Positions 7,867-14,883 of a DNA stretch of 14,883 nucleotides are shown here, one piece after another (within the stretch, counting starts at the first letter, position 1; every line of letters starts with the position of its first letter). The translations under genes were made by a program, and so were the position numbers. The notes beneath the pieces are model-generated. The model worked only from the letters and a program-made list of their open reading frames with translations. It was not told the DNA's origin and did not search any database. Where the stretch lies: positions 11,200-26,082 of the forward strand of contig NW_006763151.1 of NCBI RefSeq assembly GCF_000264905.1. The letters are read 5' to 3'. Source of the stretch: Stereum hirsutum FP-91666 SS1 (lineage: Eukaryota > Basidiomycota > Agaricomycetes > Russulales > Stereaceae).

Positions 7867-8719
7867 CAAGACGAAAAGAAAAAGAGGAGATTGTTGGTGT
7901 TAATGCTGATGATGATTCAAGATAAGGTTCGGAACACTATATACATGAGATTCAAGCTCAGATCGAACTCAGAGGTACGTAAAAGGTAAGTATGAACCAT
8001 GTAATTAGAGACTAGGAAATTCCTCTCTTATCCTGAATATACAGCCCAGAAATGGGGTGTTACATGATTTGCCCCCACCGAAGAAGGATCGGAATGGTCA
8101 GAGGAAGGGTGGAGGGATGGGTGGAAAGGAATATGTTGAACAGGTGCTTCATGGTCCTTTGAAGGACTTTGTGAAGGAGATGGAGAGTTGTAGAGGGTGT
8201 GAGATCCTTATAGTAGAGGATGGGGCCCCTGGCCACAAAAGTGTTCTCGGCAATGCTGCCTGAAACAAGCTTGAGATCAAGCAGCTTCCCCACCCACCAT
8301 CTTCCCCCGATCTAAACCCAAAGGAACCACTTTGGCTCAAGGTGAAGAACTGTGTAGCAGACCTCCCTGGATTAGCTAATTCTCTTGACAAGCTTTGGGC
8401 TGCTATTCAGAAGGTCTTAGATAAGTTGACAGTCGAGTATATTGAGGCTCACACAGGACAGATAGACGCGAGAGTTCAGACTGTGAAGCAGGCAAATAGG
8501 AGGCATACAAGGTTTTAAATCACATAGAATATTTCATTGGCATGTAGTCTACAGATTCCATACATAAATTTTGCCCCCAGCAGTTATGTGAGCTCACTAT
8601 CGCAAAATGACGTGAACACAGAGACTCTGTGTCGACTACGTGTTCAAAGATTTTACATCATCACGGGTACATAGAGGTCGTAATGAAGTATTAAGCAAGG
8701 CTATAAGCGACAAACTCTC

Positions 8720-9048
8720 AAACCTTTACGATGCCTGAGGAACGAAGGTACATTATTTATATTATCTCTTTCTTTTGGTTCTTTTCTTTTTGCTAGGTTT
8801 AGTGGCAATGCGGGCAACACAAAGCTCGTGCAGACCCCTAACCCTATATCTCGGTCCCATAGACTAGTCCACAAACCTCTTTGGCTCAGATTTCTCCAGC
8901 TCAGAACATCCGGTAAATGAAATTGCCAAGTGTTCCAGTATTCCACCGGAACAAATCCAAGCTTCGCACGCATAAGTGCGGAGATTCAATTAGTACTAAA
9001 GATGTTCATTATGTAGAAAGAATATTGGATACTCACAGGATAGGGACC
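8720..9048. repeat. 328-bp dispersed duplication, copy 1 (partner 14127-14455)
   Basis: The unit starts at AAACCTTTACGATGCCTGAG, which includes the gene B stop codon, and runs to GATACTCACAGGATAGGGA. The copy at 14127 has the same orientation and length with many base changes. On the plus strand GTACAT (8747 on), a T-rich tract and TTTGCTAG look like a 3' UTR or last intron; downstream the plus frame is LVAMRATQSSCRPL with a TAG where copy 2 has CAG. On the minus strand this copy has an unbroken ORF (8973-8701) that copy 2 breaks four times. Coding strand unresolved. Confidence 0.75.
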
Positions 9049-9063
9049 ATATATATGTCTGAC

Positions 9064-9185
9064 CAGGGCTTACCACGGTTAAATCTGTGCGGATACCTGC
9101 ACTGGCAGGTATCCGTATATGACAGGTACCTGTGGGTATACATATATGGCAAGTATGAGCAGGTATCTGCAGATACCCACACGAA
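9064..9185. repeat. hAT-like terminal fragment with a strong hairpin
   Basis: CAGGGCTTACCA at 9064 resembles the CAGGGCATGCCA ends of hAT-like element 1, and the following bases are the same style of subterminal zone (GGATACC, CAGGTACC, GGGTATAC). A perfect 11-bp hairpin, CGGATACCTGC / GCAGGTATCCG with a 4-base loop, spans 9090-9115. No matching opposite end or 8-bp duplication of TGTCTGAC was found, so the element is truncated or very decayed. Confidence 0.5.
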
Positions 9186-9587
9186 TACCTATAGTCAAAC
9201 TGTGACTTACACTAGTGGAATGATATTTTTTTCAAATTTCAATTATGTTCCCTTTGAATAACAACCACTTATCAATATATACACAATAAGATACAGTTCC
9301 TAAGACACGTACACAATTTTCCTGGAATTTATACGGTTTTATTTTATCCCCCAAGCTTAGCTGAAGGTTTGAACCAAGCTGCTGGTTCTGTGGTTTGTTT
9401 CAAACTCTGCTTCCCTAGCCCTCCCTGACTTGCAATCGCCCCTGAAAATGATAGAACACATCAATTCACTCCAAGTAAAATGCGGAAGTATGCTATAGAC
9501 TAATATCTTTCTATTGAGCCCATATACATAATTCCTGGGCAACATTCCATTGTGTGGCAAGGTTTCTAAGATCAAAGCTATCTCAGA
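9186..9587. other. No gene recognised
   Basis: AT-rich sequence. A minus-strand ORF (9596-9357) contains an acceptor-like TTTTCAG near 9447 but no recognisable domain, so it is not called. Confidence 0.3.
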
Positions 9588-9775
9588 GCAGGGCATGCGT
9601 CAATTATATCCATACGAGTACCTATATCCGTGGGAACAGGTACTCGTTCCTTCGGAGTCTACACCTGTATCCGGTGTGGCACCCGTGGAAACAGATACAG
9701 GTACCCGTACAAGCACACTTACAGGTCAGCCATGGCTGCAGGTATACACAGGTACTCACGAATATACCCGCGGGT
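9588..9775 (-). repeat. Inverted right-end fragment of the hAT-like element 1 family
   Basis: From CAGGGCATGC at 9588 the sequence tracks the reverse complement of the right end of element 1 (7112 leftward): shared blocks include ATTATATCC, GAGTACCT/AAGTACCT, ACACCTGTATCCGG and GTGGCA.CC. The opposite end is not found before 10170. It is a separate, diverged, truncated copy of the same family, in the opposite orientation. Confidence 0.65.
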
Positions 9776-10170
9776 TTCTTATTGAGAAGTTGAGGTAGTA
9801 GTTGCCCGAGTGGCTAGAGGGATCCCAGGGTGAGCAAGAAATATATAATTGGGAGATCTAATATACAAAAGGACGCTAATGATGCTACAAGAAGAAATAA
9901 GTAAGAAACTATTGAATAGAAAAATGAAATAAACTCACCAGCAACAGATAGAGAGAAAGCGTGGACTTGCCGTCCAAGCACTCAAAGGCCGTTCACGAAA
10001 AGGTAACAAAACAAAACAGAACTACGACTGACCATACTTGACAACAACACACCATGACAAGACGACAAAGACACATATATCATACAGAGTTTGAAAAGAC
10101 AAGATGCATGATATAAAAGATTGTCCAATAGAAAAAATAGAAAAAGTCCAAACTGGCGAAAAGGGCCCAT
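9776..10170. other. No gene recognised; 3' flank of gene A
   Basis: A-rich on the plus strand. TTGCCCGAGTGGC at 9802-9814 resembles a tRNA A box, but no B box or cloverleaf follows. Presumably gene A's 3' UTR on the minus strand. Confidence 0.3.
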
Positions 10171-10784
10171 TCACCGATGAGCAACACACTGAAGATCCTC
10201 TGCATCTTTACGAAGGGAAGGGTAGAAAGGGGTGTGAAGGATACCGAAGTCGCGCTGAAGGGCAGTGGACCAAAACACGAGCAGAGCTGTCTCAATCTTC
10301 TTCAGCGCAACAGCATCATCCTCTTCTTCGAGGGACTCTACAATATCTGGTGTTATCTGGTCCACCATGAGAACATACATCTTCTCCCCCTTCAAGTCTT
10401 CATGCTTCCGCCACAGTGGCTCCAGGTACTGAGACAGATACCAGACCCAATCCAACCACTCATCAAAAGATTCACGCTCCCATCCACGAGGTGCACGGTA
10501 ATCCTGTAAAAGACGTACAGCCAGGCCAAGCACATCCTCTTCTAGAAAGTTGGGTTGGAGGTGAGATGGTCAGGCAGGTCACCGAGAAGAGGGAGATTGG
10601 TGTAATGGTGAGGTTCGTCAAGGTCCTGAGTCACGATAGGGTCGATAAGTAGGGAATGACAGGGGTATGGGTAACCCGGCCGGGTAACGTACCCAGACCC
10701 GGATGGGTCGGGTCCGGGTCATCAATTGGGAACCCGAAGCTGACCCGGACCCGTGGTCGGGTCACCCGCGGGTCAGAGGATCGA

Positions 10785-10800
10785 TCCGGCAATTGCCGGA
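10785..10800. repeat. Perfect 16-bp palindrome in hAT-like element 2
   Basis: TCCGGCAATTGCCGGA is self-complementary. A similar imperfect block, CCGGAGCTTGCCGG, sits at the equivalent place of element 1 (about 5534-5547). Confidence 0.7.
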
Positions 10801-11024
10801 ATGCTGTGCGCTTCCTGAAGAAGCTGCCAGCTCATCCGCTTCATCCTCTCTCTTGCCCTCGACCACCGAGTGTGTGATGGGATAGGTGGTGCTTGACACG
10901 TAGTGTCCCCACTGACTCCCATTGCAGCTCTTATCAACCCTCAGACGACCAAGGAAAACCTTCAAGACTCACTTTCCGAGGGATAATAGCTCACACCACC
11001 CCCCCTTGCGTACAGATTCGACTA

Positions 11025-11450
11025 CTAAAGCTAACCGGGTGTTCGGACACTTTTCAGTGTTCCGGCTCTAGCACCCGCAAGCAATCATTTTTGTTCGTTC
11101 TTTTTTGTGCCATACCATCCGTATGTCCACTCGCAGTCGTACTCCCAGAGGAATAGTCTGTAGTTTCTCGCGATAATTAATGGCAGAGGAGAATAGGGCG
11201 GAATACTGTTCGAACACTAGGTGGCCCCGGCCCGCTGTGGCACTGAGTGTTCGGACACTTTTTACCCCTTTTTACCCCTCTCTATCGCTACATTCTACAT
11301 CTATACCCTATTACTTCGATAGAAATGCGTGGCTCGACGAGCCAAACGGCGTGGTGCCGAAAAGCCTGACGAAAATGAATCTGTTGCGGATGCTAGAGCC
11401 CAACTAGAGCCGGAACACTGAAATGTGTCCGAACACCCGGTGAGCTTTAG
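11025..11450. mobile_element. 426-bp MITE with 47-bp inverted repeats, mariner type
   Basis: The left arm 11025-11071 and right arm 11404-11450 are inverted copies differing at two positions; they begin CTAAAGCT and end GGCTCTAG. Both sides are flanked by TA (11023-11024 and 11451-11452), the Tc1/mariner target. GTGTTCGGACAC occurs in each arm and once more inside (11247-11258), a possible transposase-binding repeat. The interior has no convincing gene. The arms do not match the Tc1 element at 5291-8667, so another family moved it. The high arm identity suggests a fairly recent insertion. Confidence 0.85.
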
Positions 11451-11454
11451 TACA

Positions 11455-12280
11455 CCGTTTTTTCCAACTGTGTCGTTTCGGATTTCTCGGTGGTTCTGGG
11501 GGTTTTCAGACCCTCCGAACACGATCCCATTGTCCGTTTGTCCATACGTGTCCGCGTTCATTCGGTACACCCCATTCTTCTCGTCACCCTCCCTCAGACA
11601 CTAATTACCTTATCACATTCTTTCTAACCGGCCTGTTTCGCGTTTCGCAACGGCTCTGGGGGTTTTCAACCCGTACAAAAACGCTCCCGCTGTCCGCTTG
11701 TCGATACGTGTCCGCGTTCATCCGGTGCGTCCAATCTTCCTCCTCCATCCCTCTCAAATAGTAATTGGCCTACTACCTTTTTTCCAGTGGTGTCGTATCG
11801 TGTTTCTCGGCGGTTCTGGGGGTTTTCGAGCCCTCCGAAAACGCTCCCGCTGTCCGTTTGTTGATATGTGTCCGCGTTCGTCCGGTGCGTCCCCTCCACT
11901 CCCTCATCCTCACCCAAACACTAATCGGGCTGCACGCATTTTTTACACCGTAGGATTTCTCGAATCTTAGTGTTTTCCGGGGTTTTAAAACCCTCCGAAC
12001 ACGCTCCCGTTGTCCGTTTGTCAACGCATAGCTTCGTTCCTTGGGTACGTGGACTTCTTCTCCTCCCCCTTCCCCAAACATTGTTCAACCCCCCACATTT
12101 GTTCTAGCCACGTTGTTTCCGTTTCCTCAGTGATTCCGGGGGTTTTTCAACCCTCCGAACACACTCGCGTTGTCCGTTTGTCAACGCGTAGCCTTGTTCT
12201 CCCGGTATGTCCCCTTCCCCTCCTCCCTCTCATCTGAACACTAATTGCACTATCACCATTTTTTTCGACTGTTCTATAAT
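11455..12280. repeat. Tandem array, five units of exactly 160 bp
   Basis: TGTCCGTTTG (once TGTCCGCTTG) falls at 11531, 11691, 11851, 12011 and 12171, each exactly 160 bp apart. Each unit also has a TTTCTCGGNGGTTCTGGGGG-like block or close variant, CCCTCCGAAAACGCTCCC or variant, a GTCCGCGTTC block, a pyrimidine-rich TCCTCC stretch and an ACACTAAT word. Units 4 and 5 share CAACGC and differ most from units 1 to 3. Frames across units contain stops, so this is not a repeat protein. Confidence 0.9.
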
Positions 12281-14126
12281 TTATTCTGCCAATCCATAGT
12301 GTAGTAGTGTACATACCCCTGGCATACCCAGACCCAGCCCCCAACCCGCAGACCCGTGCAGACCCGAATGAAAAACCCGGGACCCGAGAGACCCGTATCC
12401 GGCGGGTCCGGGTACACTCAGCTCCGGATCCGGGTAGGTGTATTCTAACCCGTGGGTGACCCGTGTCACTCCCTATCAATAAGCACAAACTCGTGTAAAA
12501 GGGCCATCTCAGCAGAAGTGATCGCGAGGAGGGTCTTTAGCTCTGTATCGGTCTCCCAGTCAATCGTGCTGACATCGCATCCACAGCTGAGGAGACTTGG
12601 GGCGATTTCGGACTCAAAGTCCTCCAACGAGCAAACACCCTCCTTGGCACGTGCTGGAGCCACTGTACCAAACATTTCGTCAAGCCCTGCACGCCAGTAG
12701 CGACTCGGATCGAAGGGAGGAAAGGACTCTCCCTGGGGCCACCTGCTCCGAAACTCTGCTCCAGAAGAGATGTTTCGCCACTGTCTCTTGGTGAGCGGGC
12801 GAACTGCAGGATCATGGAGAGAGAGGAGGTGGCGGTTGAAGATATGAGGGCGGAACATGAGAAGAAACTTCCAGCGTATCTTAGCGGTCTCCGGATTGTC
12901 ACCTGTGAGGAAAATCTCGTACGGTGGGAACCAATAGGTTTGCGAGGTCTTCTTGTCCTTTAAGTTCTTCTTCAAGACATAGATCTCGAGCTCTGTATGA
13001 GTGGGATGAGGCTTTGGGAACCAATCGAGCAACAGCGGCTTTTTTGCTAAAGATGCAAGACTTGAGTTGAATGCCTTGTAATCTGACGGTTGATTGAGAA
13101 GCTGCATGATGGTGTTGTCCTTCGGAGGCTTTTTTGCCCTATTGGCAGCTGATTGTAATCAATAAGTCAGCGATGAAGCAAACAGCGGTCATGGAGTGAA
13201 ACTTACCACAAATCTTCCGATCTTGAAGATTGGTCTCCATTCGCTGAATATTTCGGAGACGATTGGCAAGCTGGGGTGTTGGCGCTGCTGGATCGGTGCG
13301 AATGGCGACACCTCGGGCCTCACGCTTAAAGGCCAGACCATGTGCAAGACGGTGTGGATGGAATATCCTGTCGAGCTTCTGCCAATCATCTAGAATAGCA
13401 ATAACATTAGTGAGAACGGAAAGAGGAGATAAAATAAAAGACGTACCATGAGAAGCAAGACTCTCAATGCCAACCTTATTCCGCCATGGTGAGAAGGATG
13501 GTTTTGAGAGTGGCGGATTTGAGCGAGGGATTTCGGAGCAGGCAAGATACACCGGTGCAGTCATGTGGGCAAAGGCGAGAAAGATATCGCTATCCTTGGT
13601 CGAGAATATCGACCCACGGAGAGAGCGCTGACGATGGTCAGTGAGAGGGTTGGGATATGACTGGACATCCTGTGCCCAGTAGAGGAAAGTGTTCATCTTG
13701 ACCATGGTACATTTATGTGCTCGCATCACCAACACAAACAGCTCCCATCCATAAACACCCCTGACAAGATGATGGAAAAACTGGAATTTGCGATCCAGGA
13801 TAAAGCGAGGGAGATCGGTGTCCAAGGCATCTCGATTTAGGAGGTTGTGGCACATGAGGATGTTAGGGAGGAACTTCTCGATGGATGCTCTCATTGAGTT
13901 GCGTTTCTCGTGGAGTACCTTCATGATGCTCTCATGGGGAGACATCAGTGGTGTCTGGGTGAGTTTATACGCAGGCCTTCGGTCCATAGGGGATGTCGAT
14001 GCTGGCGAAGAAGTGGTCGACGGAGTTCGGCGTGAGAGATGGGAATATAGAGGAGCCAGGGAGCATGAGGGTCGAACCGCTGTAGATAGAGACTGGGCTC
14101 CTTACGCCCCCAATACCCATCATCGT

Positions 14127-14455
14127 AAACTGTTACGATGCCTGAGGAACGAAGGTACATCGTTTATACTACCTCTTTCTTTTGCTTCTTTTCTGTGTTA
14201 GGTTTGGCGGCAACGCGGGCAACGCAAGGTTCGTGCAGACCCCTAACCCTATATTTCAGTCCCATAGACCAGTCTACGGACCTCTTGAGCTTGGACTTCT
14301 CTGGCTTAGAACATCTGGTAAATGAAATGACTAAGTGTTTCAGTATTCTTTCGGAACAAATTCAAACTCCACACACATGAGTACGGAGTTTCGAGTAGTA
14401 ATGAGAGTGCTTGTAATGTAGGAAGACTATGGGATACTCACAAGGTAGGGACTAT
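14127..14455. repeat. 328-bp dispersed duplication, copy 2 (partner 8720-9048)
   Basis: From AAACTGTTACGATGCCTGAG to GATACTCACAAGGTAGGGA it parallels copy 1 with equal length. The plus frame is open here (LAATRATQGSCRPL ... EQIQTPHT, ending TGA where copy 1 has TAA). It lies just upstream of gene A on the gene A 5' side. The copy ends exactly where gene B's last codons end, so it may be a duplicated gene B 3' end. Confidence 0.75.
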
Positions 14456-14822
14456 GCAGTTGTCAGATAGATGTTCATATTCTACAAATTATGATGATTT
14501 TAGCTTGGCAGATTGATTTGATTTACTGTGTGCACAGCTTAATGTTGGGAAAGGGGTCTAGTTTAGCATATTTGATGATTTATGGGACTAGTGCCATCAA
14601 TGTTATGGGCACCATATATGACTATGATAGACTTGATTATTCTACAAATTATAGTGATTTTATCGAGACCATGCGATGTCTGTAGCTTGTGTGGCAATAA
14701 TTTTGTGGTTTGTGGCCCAAGTGGCACTTTTAGACACAACAAGAGATCAAATAGGAATGGAAGCGCCACTGGGCTTAACTATCACATGGATTGTTGCTGT
14801 GCAACATGCAAAAGCCGCTTCT
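14456..14822. other. No gene recognised; contains a 24-bp direct repeat
   Basis: ATTCTACAAATTAT followed by GATGATTTTA or AGTGATTTTA occurs at 14479-14502 and 14639-14662, 160 bp apart. A Cys-containing plus-strand ORF (14582-14824) has no family match that I can see. AT-rich. Confidence 0.4.
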
Positions 14823-14879
14823 AAGAAGCACAATTGCCAATAGAAGCAGAATTAGCATCGAAGCATGATTGTGCTTCTT
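14823..14879. repeat. 12-bp perfect inverted repeat with 33-bp loop at the right edge
   Basis: AAGAAGCACAAT (14823-14834) pairs with ATTGTGCTTCTT (14868-14879). A second palindrome, GCTTCTAAGAAGC, overlaps the left arm, and GAAGCA words recur in the loop. It may be the end of another element continuing beyond the window. Confidence 0.6.
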
Positions 14880-14883
14880 TTGC

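Larger units (their letters stand above)
7572..8064. mobile_element. Solo LTR inserted in the Tc1 transposase
   Basis: The 493-bp unit starts TGAGACACCC and ends GGGGTGTTACA (reverse complement TGTAACACCCC), i.e. TG...CA ends with short imperfect inverted repeats, and is flanked by a perfect 5-bp duplication TGATT (7567-7571 and 8065-8069). Removing it with one duplication rejoins IIKL-D with LPPPKK in frame. It contains a TATATAAAT box at 7646-7654 and a 48-bp tandem duplication. TGTAACACCCC ends are typical of Ty3/gypsy LTRs, but the superfamily cannot be proved without internal coding. The element's orientation is unresolved, although the TATA box favours plus. Confidence 0.9.
7145..8518 (+). 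pseudogene. Tc1/mariner transposase, DD34E type, broken
   Basis: A DDE transposase cuts and rejoins the element ends. Fragments in order: HTH-like MERHVIREIKNNRFKPYKYI (7177-7236), HHKPFLSAAAVRKRLQQAKD (to about 7375), a frame change near 7386 with loss of the region holding the first catalytic Asp, GYMNGQDVNRVRREAG, another frame change, then KSIIVWACIAHGVKGPIIKL (to 7571). After the solo LTR it resumes in the same frame with LPPPKKDRNGQRKGGGMGG, ILIVEDGAPGHKS (second Asp, 8219-8221) and HPPSSPDLNPKEPLW (Glu, 8324-8326). Thirty-four residues separate the last two acids. A TGA at 8261-8263 interrupts them, again explicable by CGA to TGA. The frame ends RRHTRF at 8518. Confidence 0.85.
5291..8667 (+). 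mobile_element. Tc1/mariner-type element containing two nested insertions
   Basis: The ends are flanked by TA at 5289-5290 and 8668-8669. The left end CTCGTAGTGACGTAAATTC and the reverse complement of the right end CCCGTGATGATGTAAAATC match at 21 of the first 27 positions, continuing into TTYGAACA. The interior encodes a DD34E-type transposase. Subtracting the hAT-like element with one 8-bp duplication and the solo LTR with one 5-bp duplication leaves 1107 bp, a plausible size for an internally deleted Tc1-like element. Taking it out restores the gene B frame. It is dead, since the transposase has frameshifts, a deletion and a stop. Confidence 0.8.
4627..8738 (+). pseudogene. Gene B: small hypothetical protein split by a copia fragment and a Tc1 element
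   Basis: Model: exon 1 4627-4702 (ATG to a GTAAAT donor), intron 4703-4940 ending CTTTGGTAG, exon 2 4941-5290 continuing at 8670-8738. The phases agree, and the total is 495 bases (164 codons plus stop). Residues include MKPRPTVIAQRALSEVSDQ, MTDWEGELDASSEF, a PPPPPALQKVDLAKLAG run, the acidic DETSGDESENIYVMG, and after the Tc1 element HRGRNEVLSKAISDKLSNLY. One in-frame TGA (5144-5146) breaks it; a single C-to-T change of a CGA codon would explain it. Removing the Tc1 element with one TA copy restores GTA-CAT exactly in frame, which is the best evidence that this was coding. The intron is normal in length once the copia fragment at 4735-4925 is subtracted. I do not recognise the family. Confidence 0.5.
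10650..12475. mobile_element. hAT-like non-autonomous element 2 with an internal tandem array
   Basis: The ends TAGGGAATGACAGGGGT (10650-10666) and the reverse complement of the right end TAGGGAGTGACACGGGT (12475 leftward) match at 15 of 17 positions and resemble the Ac-type TAGGGATGAAA end. They are flanked by TCGATAAG (10642-10649) and TCAATAAG (12476-12483), an 8-bp duplication with one mismatch. About 140-170 bp inside each end is dense with GACCCGGGTC-type words. The interior holds a CCGG palindrome, a pyrimidine-rich stretch, a nested MITE and a five-unit array. No transposase is visible. Its removal rejoins gene A in frame. Confidence 0.85.
10171..13987 (-). pseudogene. Gene A: large hypothetical protein split by hAT-like element 2
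   Basis: Model on the minus strand: exon 1 13987-13447 (ATG, MDRRPAYKLTQTPLMSPHES), intron 13446-13390 (57 bp, GTACGT...TTCTAG, CTAAT branch), exon 2 13389-13207 (DWQKLDRIFHPHRLAHGLAF), intron 13206-13149 (58 bp, GTAAGT...AATCAG, CTGAC branch), exon 3 13148-12476, then after the element 10641-10171 (stop TGA). Taking out the element with one duplication gives EFVLIDPIVTQDLDEPHHYT in frame. A missing base near 10545-10556 then causes a TAG; with it restored the frame runs on through FLEEDVLGLAVRLLQDYRAP to AHR-stop, 622 codons in all. Segments such as MCHNLLNRDALDTDLPRFIL and WELFVLVMRAHKC are not from any domain I know. No signal peptide or membrane helix is evident. Confident as a gene, unknown in function. 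Confidence 0.7.

Noticed and set aside
9357..9596. Minus-strand ORF with TTTTCAG acceptor as a gene exon
   Set aside because: No donor partner, no domain and no neighbouring exon could be matched.
9802..9835. tRNA-like or SINE A box (TTGCCCGAGTGGC)
   Set aside because: No B box, acceptor stem or anticodon arm can be folded nearby.
5730..12280. CRISPR-like arrays
   Set aside because: Units are 160-171 bp of continuous diverged repeat without short repeats and unique spacers, in a eukaryotic context.
13788..14201. 137-codon plus-strand ORF
   Set aside because: Antisense to gene A exon 1, then runs into the 328-bp duplication; no motif.
14582..14824. Cys-rich ORF (CDVCSLCGNN... CCCATCK) as a zinc-ribbon protein
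   Set aside because: Cys spacing fits no ribbon or knuckle that I know, the start lies in AT-rich filler and no introns or promoter support it.

Overview
The window looks like a stretch of basidiomycete, probably Agaricomycete, genome. The genes have very short GT-AG introns (44-71 bp) with CTRAY/CTAAC-like branch points. Several protein fragments resemble families expanded in mushroom-forming fungi: an rve-type integrase with an LPHGRP motif, an alpha-kinase fragment and a Ty1/copia element. Almost every coding unit is broken. I read the window as a transposon graveyard in which insertions can be peeled off in order; most of these calls rest on exact or near-exact target duplications and on reading frames that rejoin when an insertion is removed.

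Layout. 1-1246: 5' end of a Ty1/copia retrotransposon on the minus strand (LTR, primer-binding site, leader, start of Gag). 1276-3240: two pieces of one plus-strand integrase gene (1276-1806 and about 3118-3240), separated by about 1.3 kb that carries the 5' part of an unrelated minus-strand gene (1808-2792). 3241-3800: no gene, but two imperfect 125-bp repeats. 3825-4207: alpha-kinase fragment, cut off exactly at a copia LTR (from 4208). 4571-8738: a small plus-strand gene (gene B; TATA box, two exons) with a copia integrase fragment in its intron and a Tc1/mariner element (5291-8667) in its second exon. That Tc1 element itself carries a hAT-like element (5349-7112) and a solo LTR (7572-8064). 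8720-9048: one copy of a 328-bp duplication. 9064-9780: fragments of hAT-like ends. 10171-13987: a minus-strand gene of about 620 codons (gene A), interrupted by a second hAT-like element (10650-12475) that holds a 426-bp mariner-type MITE (11025-11450). 14127-14455: the second copy of the duplication. 14456-14883: no gene recognised.

The most unusual signal is that both hAT-like elements share one plan: short hAT-type inverted ends, a GC-rich subterminal zone full of short inverted words, a CCGG palindrome zone, a pyrimidine-rich stretch, and then a satellite-like tandem array filling the interior. The array period is 170-171 bp in one and exactly 160 bp in the other. The units are not visibly homologous and neither element shows a transposase.

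The orders of insertion are certain only where one element lies inside another. All names rest on motifs read by eye. No database search or alignment program was used.
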